From contig NZ_MUKN01000026.1 of NCBI RefSeq assembly GCF_001995175.1, positions 1 to 54,203 of the forward strand: a stretch of DNA of 54,203 bases, read 5' to 3'. The stretch comes from Rathayibacter rhapontici (GTDB lineage: Bacteria > Actinomycetota > Actinomycetes > Actinomycetales > Microbacteriaceae). The notes below the pieces were generated by a model, which was not told where the DNA came from, did not search any database, and worked only from the letters and a program-made list of their open reading frames with translations. Made by a program: the position numbers and the translations under genes. Below, piece after piece: positions 26,746 through 32,406 of the stretch. How positions within the stretch are numbered: the stretch's first letter is position 1; every line of letters begins with the position of its first letter.

Positions 26746-27221
26746 CCGCCACACCGCAGTACGCGGCGAAGACCGACGTGCCCTCCGACCGATCGCGCGC
26801 CGAGATCGAGCGCACCCTCGAGCGGTACGGCGCCGAGAGCTTCGCCTACATGACCCAGCCCGGACAGGCGCAGGTCGCCTTCCAGGTCGGGCGCCGCCAG
26901 ATCCGGTTCGTCGTCCCGCTGCCCGAGAAGGGCGCGAAGGAGTTCACCCGCACGCCGACGGGCCGCGCCGCATCGCCCACGGCGGCACAGTCGGCGTACG
27001 AGCAGGCCGTCCGGCAGCGGTGGCGCGCCCTCGCGCTCGTCGTGAAGGCGAAGCTCGAGGCCGTCTCCTCCGGGCTCGCCGAGCTCGATCAAGAGTTCTA
27101 CGCCTACGTCGTCCTTCCCAACGGCCGGACGGTCTACGAGGAGACGGCGCAGCAGGTCGACCAGATGATCGCGACCCGCTCGGTCGGCGCCCTGCAGCTC
27201 ACCTCCGGCGGCACCCGGTGA
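26742..27221 (+). CDS. Conserved phage protein, unknown function
   Basis: A 159-residue protein: RAEIERTLERYGAESFAYMT, QAQVAFQVGRRQIRFVVPLP, then a helix with RQRWRALALVVKAKLEAVSS. It resembles a common actinophage protein of unknown role; no catalytic motif is seen. Coupled by four-base overlaps on both sides. Confidence 0.78.
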   Translation: MTATPQYAAKTDVPSDRSRAEIERTLERYGAESFAYMTQPGQAQVAFQVGRRQIRFVVPLPEKGAKEFTRTPTGRAASPTAAQSAYEQAVRQRWRALALVVKAKLEAVSSGLAELDQEFYAYVVLPNGRTVYEETAQQVDQMIATRSVGALQLTSGGTR

Positions 27222-27337
27222 GGCCCGCACTGCTCGTCCTCGCCGCGGTCCTGACCGCTGGGGCCGCGATCGTCGGCTTCCACATCGCGGCCGGCGACCC
27301 CGGCATCACCCACACCACGAAAGAGAACCGCTCATGA
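27218..27337 (+). CDS. 39-residue membrane peptide
   Basis: One hydrophobic helix (RPALLVLAAVLTAGAAIVGF) with a short polar tail. The GTG sits inside the previous stop and the stop inside the next ATG, so it fits the coupled operon. Could be an exported or membrane peptide; function unknown. Confidence 0.6.
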   Translation: MRPALLVLAAVLTAGAAIVGFHIAAGDPGITHTTKENRS

Positions 27338-27630
27338 CCTCCGCTCAGGATGCGCTCGACCGCATCACCGACCACCTGATGGAGCACCACCCCAACCACC
27401 TCAACGCGATCGGCGGGCCACCGGTGCCGAACGTGGTCGCGAACGTCGTGATCGGGCTGACCCCGCCGCGACCGGAAGGGGTGCGCGCCCTCATCGCGGA
27501 AGCCGAAGGCGCCGTCGCCTGGAAGAGCATCCACGACGACGATTGGCGGGCGCTCGTGGAACGCCTCGCCGCCGCCCTGTCCGCGTCCCTCGATGTCAGG
27601 AGCGGCGACGAGCCTTCCGAGCCGCGCTGA
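27334..27630 (+). CDS. Small phage protein with PEGVRAL module
   Basis: A 98-residue helical protein. It contains PEGVRALIAEAEG and AALSASL, a pair of segments that recurs in the gene at 28688 with 24-base identical DNA at each end. Its last 35 bases overlap the 3' end of the minus-strand gene 27596-27778. Function unknown. Confidence 0.65.
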   Translation: MTSAQDALDRITDHLMEHHPNHLNAIGGPPVPNVVANVVIGLTPPRPEGVRALIAEAEGAVAWKSIHDDDWRALVERLAAALSASLDVRSGDEPSEPR

Positions 27631-27778
27631 GCGCCTGCTCCCGCATCCACACAGCCGGTCGGGCGTCACCTGCCGCCTCCCGCACCAAGGCATCCTCCTC
27701 GGCAGTGAGCCGGAGCATGTGGGCCTTGCTGCGAGGGCTCTCGGCGGGAGGGCGTCCGCCCTTGTTCGTCTCGGTCAT
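27596..27778 (-). CDS. Ribbon-helix-helix-like DNA-binding protein
   Basis: A 60-residue basic protein on the opposite strand to the operon: GGRPPAESPRSKAHMLRLTA, EEDALVREAAGD, VWMREQALSAARKARRRS. The pattern (beta strand, then two helices with a WMRE segment) resembles small RHH/MobC-type regulators. Its promoter region (27779-27842) is shared with the divergent gene at 27843 and holds a palindrome and a repeat, suggesting autoregulation. Being convergent with 27334 and antisense to its end, it may act as a local switch. Confidence 0.68.
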   Translation of the reverse strand: MTETNKGGRPPAESPRSKAHMLRLTAEEDALVREAAGDARPAVWMREQALSAARKARRRS

Positions 27779-27792
27779 GCGCCGAGGATATC

Positions 27793-27834
27793 AGTTACGT
27801 TTCGAGTTGCGTACAACTGTAGTTAGGAGTTACG
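27793..27834. promoter_or_regulatory. Candidate operator between divergent accessory genes
   Basis: A central palindrome AGTTGCGTACAACT (27805-27818) is flanked by direct repeats AGTTACG (27793-27799 and 27828-27834), in an AT-rich 64-bp gap between the RHH-like gene and the gene at 27843. Likely binding site for the RHH-like protein. Confidence 0.5.
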
Positions 27835-27842
27835 ATAAACCC

Positions 27843-28058
27843 ATGAACAGCGCAGCCCCCCTCGCTCGCCTCACCATCGCCGCCGACGCCATCAAGGCGG
27901 GCGACCACATCATCCCCGCCGGCCGGAAGCGCCCGGTCGAGGTCATCCGCGTCATGGACGCCTACGCGCCGACCATCATGTTGGCCTGCGACTCGACGAA
28001 CGGCTACGCCGCTGTGCGACTCGCGCCGACCGACACCGTCACTCTGGTCGTCGCATGA
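27843..28058 (+). CDS. Small phage protein, unknown function
   Basis: A 71-residue protein, beta-rich, with AGDHIIPAGRKRPVEVIRVM and YAAVRLAPTDTVTLVVA. It is the first gene to the right of the divergent control region. Possibly a small SH3/OB-like fold; no family recognised. Overlaps the next start by four bases. Confidence 0.65.
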   Translation: MNSAAPLARLTIAADAIKAGDHIIPAGRKRPVEVIRVMDAYAPTIMLACDSTNGYAAVRLAPTDTVTLVVA

Positions 28059-28378
28059 GCGCAGTGCTGCAGCTGGTCACGGCTCAGGGTGCGCGAGTCC
28101 CCATCGACGGCCTCGCGGGGCTGCGCTGGGCGGCGCGCGAGCTGTTCGCGGGCTACGGCGAGTCGATCGCCCCGGCCCTCGAGCGGGTCGAGGCAGCGAC
28201 AACGGTGCAGGCGGCCTCAGCCGAGCTCGCGCAGTCGACCGGAACGCGCCTGATCGTCCGCGGGCCGAACGACCTGTCCTGCCTCGGCTTCGTCACTGTC
28301 GAGGACGAGCGCCTCCGCTGCACCGTCTTCGCCCACGGCCACCCCCTGCAGACCCCCACGACCACGAAGGAGAGCTGA
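28055..28378 (+). CDS. Phage protein, unknown function
   Basis: A 107-residue protein: helical N-terminal half (GLRWAARELFAGYGESIAPA), beta C-terminal half (TRLIVRGPNDLSCLGFVTVE). No motif recognised. Coupled to the gene before it; two bases separate it from the next. Confidence 0.65.
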   Translation: MSAVLQLVTAQGARVPIDGLAGLRWAARELFAGYGESIAPALERVEAATTVQAASAELAQSTGTRLIVRGPNDLSCLGFVTVEDERLRCTVFAHGHPLQTPTTTKES

Positions 28379-28380
28379 CC

Positions 28381-28695
28381 ATGCCGACACTCACCCCGGA
28401 GCAACGCGAGCAGAGACTCGCGCTCATCGAGACGGACCTCGCGGCGTACCGTGCCGTCAAGTCCGCGGCCAGTCACCTCGCGTACGACGTCGTGATCCGA
28501 GGGGAAGACCCGCACGGTGACCGTCACGCCCACGAGCGCGCCAGTGCGGCGCTCAGCCGCCGGCTGAAGGACGAGTACCGCGCGGCGCATGAGGCGTCCG
28601 CTGCGGCGCGACTCGCGGTTGAGGACTTCGATGTCGCGCACGGGCTCATGGAGCCGCTGGCCCGGCACCGGAAGGCTGGTGCCGTCCGTGCCTGA
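28381..28695 (+). CDS. Helical phage protein, unknown function
   Basis: A 104-residue, highly helical, charged protein (EQREQRLALIETDLAAYRAV, ASAALSRRLKDEYRAAHEAS), likely a coiled coil. An AAGGAG lies 11 bases upstream of the ATG. Unknown function. The next gene starts eight bases before its stop. Confidence 0.62.
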   Translation: MPTLTPEQREQRLALIETDLAAYRAVKSAASHLAYDVVIRGEDPHGDRHAHERASAALSRRLKDEYRAAHEASAAARLAVEDFDVAHGLMEPLARHRKAGAVRA

Positions 28696-29887
28696 CCAGA
28701 CCCCCCTCCCCCCGGAAGGGGTGCGCGCCCTCATCACGACCGCCGACACCTTCCGCGAGCAGTACGTGGAGGTCAACGGGGAGATGCCGGGCGCGGGCTC
28801 GATTCTCGACCTGTGGCTCCGCACTGCCGCCGCCCTGTCCGCGTCCCTCCCGCGAGAGGACGCCGACCTCGACGCGATCGAGGTGAGCCTCGCCGAAGCG
28901 GTTGCCGCTCGGAAGTTGGGCGGGTCGGAGGGCCCGTGGCGACAACTCCGAGCGCTCAACGCAATCGCCGACGCCCTGCCCGCCCTGCTCGCTCGGGTGC
29001 GCACCGCGGAAGCCGAACGGGACGAGGCGCAGCGTCGGCTCGGTGTGATCGCTGACTCCGCGCGAGACGGGCTTGAGGACTGCGACGACGACTACGACAT
29101 GAGCGCCTACTGGGTGTTCATGGTGGCGACCGGCCAGGAGGAGGAGGACACCCGCCCGCGCACCGTAGAGACGGCGGAGGAGTGGGAGCCAATCGTGGCC
29201 GCCGCCGAGCGCCGGGCGGACGCCGAGACCTGGGATGCGGACAGCATCTTCCGGCACAGCATGTCGGCGCTCGACACGATCAACCGATCGCGGCGCGATA
29301 TCCACGTCCTCGCTGACCTCGTGCGATCCCAGCGCCCGTGGGAGTACGGAATCCGAAACAACGCGACCGGACGCGTCGGCTTCCCGTGGTCGAGAGAAGT
29401 GGCGCTCTCGACGCAGGAGGGCTCGATCCGCCTGGCCGAGAACCACGGCATGCCGCACATGGAGGCAGTGCGCCACCACCCGGCCTCCTCATGGGAGCCC
29501 GTCCCGCCCACCCCCGAGGAGGCGACCGATGACGATGCCAGGCGGAGCCGCCATCTGCTACGGACACCACGTCTGGAGCGGCGACACCCGAGCGCCCGTC
29601 TGCCTCCGATGCGGGATGGTCAACCTCGAGGAGGTCGACCGTGGCTGAGCAGCAGGAGGTCCGCGTCCTCACCGTCCGCCAGCCGTGGGCCTGGGCGATC
29701 ATCTACCAGGGGAAGGACGTCGAGAACCGCTCCCGCAGCCTCGGCCCCTACCGCGGCACCGTCGCGATCCACGCCGGCCTCCGCGACGACCCCGCCGGCT
29801 ACTACGACGGCACCCGCGACAACCTGCCGCACGAGCAGGTCGCCCGCGGCGCGATCATCGGTCTCGTCGACCTGGTGGACGTCGTGA
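28688..29887 (+). CDS. Accessory phage protein with out-of-frame C-terminal extension
   Basis: The open frame encodes 399 residues, but only the first 275 or so look like protein: a PEGVRAL...AALSASL module at the start, a helical middle, and a C-terminal domain WEYGIRNNATGRVGF...HHPASSWEPVPP of the kind that usually ends actinophage proteins just after WEPV. Beyond about 29515 the translation is Arg/Ser/Pro-rich and runs out of frame through two other genes. A single missing base near 29505 would restore a stop at 29530-29532 that overlaps the next ATG (ATGA), as elsewhere in this prophage. Real end probably 29532. Start GTG 28688. Confidence 0.6.
   Translation: MPDQTPLPPEGVRALITTADTFREQYVEVNGEMPGAGSILDLWLRTAAALSASLPREDADLDAIEVSLAEAVAARKLGGSEGPWRQLRALNAIADALPALLARVRTAEAERDEAQRRLGVIADSARDGLEDCDDDYDMSAYWVFMVATGQEEEDTRPRTVETAEEWEPIVAAAERRADAETWDADSIFRHSMSALDTINRSRRDIHVLADLVRSQRPWEYGIRNNATGRVGFPWSREVALSTQEGSIRLAENHGMPHMEAVRHHPASSWEPVPPTPEEATDDDARRSRHLLRTPRLERRHPSARLPPMRDGQPRGGRPWLSSRRSASSPSASRGPGRSSTRGRTSRTAPAASAPTAAPSRSTPASATTPPATTTAPATTCRTSRSPAARSSVSSTWWTS
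29529..29648 (+). CDS. 39-residue zinc-ribbon-like peptide
   Basis: MTMPGGAAICYGHHVWSGDT followed by VCLRCGM: one CYGHH and one CxxC pair, enough to bind zinc. Its stop overlaps the following GTG start by eight bases. It is too short for certainty, but the Cys/His spacing and gene packing favour a real gene. Confidence 0.55.
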   Translation: MTMPGGAAICYGHHVWSGDTRAPVCLRCGMVNLEEVDRG

Positions 29888-30288
29888 CCGACTCGACGTC
29901 GCCGTGGGCGTGGGAAGGCGCCCACCACCTCCTCCTCGCGAACCCTCGGCCCCTCGCGACTCCGATCCCGTACCGGGGCGGCCTCGGGATCCGCCGGCTA
30001 CCGGCCGACGTCGCCGCAGCGGTCCTCCGGGCCGCCTCGCCACTGCAGGTCAGCTCCACCGTCTCGCGCACGACCCGCCGCGGGGGGAAGTACCAGAGCG
30101 AGACTGTCTGGGGAGGCGAAGTGGTCGCCCTCCTCGCCCGGAAGGCCCGCGTCCGCTGGACCTCGAAGAACGGCCTCCGAACGTCGCCCTTCGTCTCCGA
30201 CCACTACCCCCACGAGCTCGAAGGCGGCCCAGCAGGTGAACCCCGAGGTCCTGTCGATCCACGAAGCCGCGAGGCGCGTGGGGCGTAG
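29641..30288 (+). CDS. ASCH-domain protein
   Basis: A 215-residue protein. LTVRQPWAWAIIYQGKDVEN followed by RGTVAIHAG is the hallmark of the ASCH/PUA-like fold (RNA or modified-base binding). GAIIGLVDLVDVV and PWAWEGAHHLLLANPRPLATPIPYRG complete the domain (to about residue 120). The C-terminal 60 residues are basic and overlap the next gene by 53 bases, so they are probably flexible. Such proteins occur in phage accessory regions; substrate unknown. Confidence 0.87.
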   Translation: MAEQQEVRVLTVRQPWAWAIIYQGKDVENRSRSLGPYRGTVAIHAGLRDDPAGYYDGTRDNLPHEQVARGAIIGLVDLVDVVTDSTSPWAWEGAHHLLLANPRPLATPIPYRGGLGIRRLPADVAAAVLRAASPLQVSSTVSRTTRRGGKYQSETVWGGEVVALLARKARVRWTSKNGLRTSPFVSDHYPHELEGGPAGEPRGPVDPRSREARGA

Positions 30289-30594
30289 CCGGCGCACGAT
30301 CCAGCGCTGGCTACGGGACGACCTGCCCTCCCACCAGCGGCCGGGCAGCGAGACGAAGTGGATCCGGCTCGAGGACCTGCAGGCCGCGTTCGTGCGACGC
30401 CTCGAGTCGGACCCCACCCGGCCCCGATCGGCCGCGTCGCTCGAGCACGGCACCCGCAATCGCTACCGGGCCGGCTGCGACTGCACACCTTGCCGAGCGG
30501 CGAATGCCGCGCGAGGCAGGCACAGTACGCAGAATCCGAGCGCCGACGCACCGAGAGACGCAAGAATTTTGTGGCCGACGATGTCACCCCGTAA
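30236..30594 (+). pseudogene. HTH accessory protein, broken by a -1 frameshift
   Basis: The first 92 codons (frame from GTG 30236) encode an HTH, LSIHEAARRVGRSRRTIQRW, with KWIRLEDLQAAF, and then HGTRNRYRAGCDCTPCRAAN, a short zinc-type motif common in actinophages. Past about 30511 this frame turns into non-protein-like sequence running to 30970 through a terminator. The -1 frame instead continues with ARQAQYAESERRRTERRKNF and stops at 30594. Restoring one base near 30510 gives a sensible protein of about 120 residues. Confidence 0.65.
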
Positions 30595-30615
30595 CTTCAT
30601 GATCGGCACAACAGG

Positions 30616-30651
30616 AGCGCCCCGCAGTCACCTTCGACGCGGGGCGCTTTC
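30616..30651. terminator. Terminator at the end of the early/accessory operon
   Basis: Perfect 10-bp stem AGCGCCCCGC (30616-30625) and GCGGGGCGCT (30639-30648) followed by TTT. It also lies beyond the 3' end of the minus-strand membrane gene at 30710, so it may act in both directions. Confidence 0.8.
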
Positions 30652-30709
30652 GTGCCCCAGCGGGACGAACCGGACACCCGGCGCCGACCCGCACACCACG
30701 ATGAGCGGG

Positions 30710-31021
30710 CTACTCGTTGCGCTCGTGCCTGATGTACATGGTCACTGCCGTCAGCCGAGCGAACTGCCCCATCGCGATGAACCCAGACACGCTGATGGTG
30801 ACGGTCGTCCAGATGTCCCTGGGGAACAACGGGAACGCCCCTGCGGCCGTCGCGAACATCGTCAGGAAGAGCAGGTTGAACGCGAGCAGCTCCTCCGTGC
30901 GACGCACGCGCCGCGCAGTGCTGCGACGCAGGCGGCCCGTGAAGAAACTCCCGACCGCCACAGCCACTAGCAGTGTCGCCGCGACCTGAGCGATGAGGGC
31001 GGCTCCGTCTCTGTCGATCAT
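30710..31021 (-). CDS. Minus-strand membrane protein (possible lysogenic-conversion gene)
   Basis: A 103-residue protein starting at ATG 31021 with two or three hydrophobic helices: LIAQVAATLLVAVAVGSFFT (about 9-28), then a basic loop RLRRSTARRVRR, LAFNLLFLTMFATAAGAFPL (about 46-65) and WTTVTISVSGFIAMGQF (about 71-87). It is a single gene against the direction of its neighbours, between a terminator and the late genes, typical of prophage 'moron' genes expressed in the lysogen. No clear ribosome binding site; a leaderless mRNA is possible. Function unknown. Confidence 0.65.
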   Translation of the reverse strand: MIDRDGAALIAQVAATLLVAVAVGSFFTGRLRRSTARRVRRTEELLAFNLLFLTMFATAAGAFPLFPRDIWTTVTISVSGFIAMGQFARLTAVTMYIRHERNE

Positions 31022-31069
31022 GATCGCGACACTAGCTCGGGTGATCGACGACCGCAGGAGGCGCCTCCC

Positions 31070-31372
31070 GTGAGCCAGCACCACAAGAGCACCCCGAGGA
31101 TGCTCGAGCTGAAGGCCGAGTTCCGCTCCGCCTGCGAGGAAGAGGACGCGCGCTGCTGGATGTGCGGCCTCGAGATCGACTACTCGATCCCGCCCGAGCT
31201 GTCCTGGAAGGACCCCGCCTTCCAGCTCGACCACTTCTTCCCCGTGTCGAAGTACCCCGAGCTGCAGGAAGACCCCGGCAACTTCCGCGCCTCCCACGCC
31301 CGCTGCAACCGCGACCGCGGCGACGGCCCACCCCGTCCCCCGCTCGGCGTGCTCTCCGAGTCCTTCTACTGA
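31070..31372 (+). CDS. HNH endonuclease (terminase-associated)
   Basis: A 100-residue HNH nuclease: CWMCGLEIDY, FQLDHFFPVSKYPEL (catalytic DH), NFRASHARCNRDRGD (Asn and second Cys pair). HNH proteins beside the terminase are typical of cos-type HK97-like phages and are needed for terminase cutting of concatemers. GTG 31070 has AGGAGG upstream. First gene of the late region. Confidence 0.9.
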   Translation: MSQHHKSTPRMLELKAEFRSACEEEDARCWMCGLEIDYSIPPELSWKDPAFQLDHFFPVSKYPELQEDPGNFRASHARCNRDRGDGPPRPPLGVLSESFY

Positions 31373-31383
31373 GAGGCGGGCCC

Positions 31384-31743
31384 GTGCGCATCGAACTCCG
31401 CTCGAACCTCACCGAGGCCGCCGTGCTCGCATCCGCCGGCGCCCAGGTCCTCTATGTCGCCGGCACCCACCGCGAGGCGGCCGAAGACTTCCACGCAGCA
31501 CTCCGCCTGAACCTCTCCGCGTGCGCTACCCGCGTCATCCGCGCCAACGGGCGAGAGACGATCCGCTACCCGGGAGGCGGCGCCCTCCGCTTCAGCTGGC
31601 CCGCGACCGCCGACCAGATCGCCCGCGGCCGCGTCCTTGACGCCGTGTCCCTCCCCTGGCCGCTCCTCCCGCTCCTCGAGGACCTCGCCCCGGCGCTCGC
31701 CACCGTCATCGACGCGAAGGTCCTGGTCCGCCGCACCGCCTGA
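31384..31743 (+). CDS. Phage protein, unknown function
   Basis: A 119-residue protein with GTG start 31384, 11 bases after the HNH gene. It is alpha/beta with AAVLASAGAQVLYVAGTHRE and IRYPGGGALRFSWPATADQI. Position beside HNH and terminase genes suggests a packaging or regulatory role; sequence does not tell. Confidence 0.65.
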   Translation: MRIELRSNLTEAAVLASAGAQVLYVAGTHREAAEDFHAALRLNLSACATRVIRANGRETIRYPGGGALRFSWPATADQIARGRVLDAVSLPWPLLPLLEDLAPALATVIDAKVLVRRTA

Positions 31744-32031
31744 CCCCACAGACCGGCCGCGTCAACGCGCGAGCGTGATGCCTCGTCTTGAGAAGCGAAG
31801 GACCCCATGACCCCGGCAGCCAGCGCCCACCAGCGCGGCCCCGGGACGAGGGCACCCTGCGCGGCCCACCCTCCCCCGCCCACCAGAACCCCGACCGCAC
31901 CCTCGCCGACCCGAGCGAAGGGCAGGGGGCCTTTCCATCGCAGGGACTCGAACCCCTAAGCCCTTCCCGGCCCGAGGGCTTCTCTCTCCCCGACGATGTG
32001 ACGCGATTTTTACCACCGGGGAGGTCGATGC
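31744..32031. other. Non-coding gap before terminase; candidate cos/promoter region
   Basis: 288 bp with no convincing gene. It holds a hairpin AAGCCCT (31958-31964) / AGGGCTT (31975-31981), an AT-rich tract GCGATTTTTACC (32003-32014), and the terS ribosome binding site GGGGAGG. In related phages the cos site lies here, between HNH and the small terminase; this is inference only. Confidence 0.4.
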
Positions 32032-32406
32032 ATGGCCGAGCCGAGAACGCGCGCGAGCCGAGAGCACAGGGCCGCGGTGACGCGGATGCTGAAGGCGACC
32101 GGTCTGCTGCGGATCCCGGAGGAGGCGCCGCTCGTCGCGCTGGTGAAGTCGCTCGCGAAGGAGATGGACGAGGGCGGCGGGTCACGGACCCACGCCGCGT
32201 ACCTCTCCGCGCTGAAGGACGTGCGGCGGGTGCTCAAGGAGGCGCCCGGCGAGGCCGGCCTGGTCGGGAAGCCGACGCCGACCGCGGGCGACGCCGCCGA
32301 CGAGGGCGACGAGACGACGACGGCCCCGGCGGTCGATCAGGAGGTCGCTGACTTTGCAAGTTTCGCAGCAGCTAAGGGTGGCTCTTCGCACCGGCAAGGG
32401 GCGTGA
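32032..32406 (+). CDS. terS: Terminase small subunit
   Basis: A 124-residue DNA-recognition subunit that brings the large terminase to the packaging site. REHRAAVTRMLKATGLLRIP and HAAYLSALKDVRRVLKEAPG form a helical DNA-binding/oligomerisation core; the C-terminus is acidic and flexible. The assignment rests on length, fold character and the position directly upstream of terL. ATG 32032 with GGGGAGG upstream. The last 53 bases overlap terL. Confidence 0.78.
   Translation: MAEPRTRASREHRAAVTRMLKATGLLRIPEEAPLVALVKSLAKEMDEGGGSRTHAAYLSALKDVRRVLKEAPGEAGLVGKPTPTAGDAADEGDETTTAPAVDQEVADFASFAAAKGGSSHRQGA

Noticed and set aside
30595..30970. Continuation of the HTH gene frame to 30970
   Set aside because: It crosses a perfect terminator hairpin and the antisense of a membrane gene, with His/Arg/Pro-rich noise.
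31941..31957. tRNA T-arm-like sequence on the minus strand before terS
   Set aside because: The stem has a wobble and a mismatch, and no matching acceptor strand (CCATCGC-like) or anticodon arm is found upstream, so it is not a tRNA gene.
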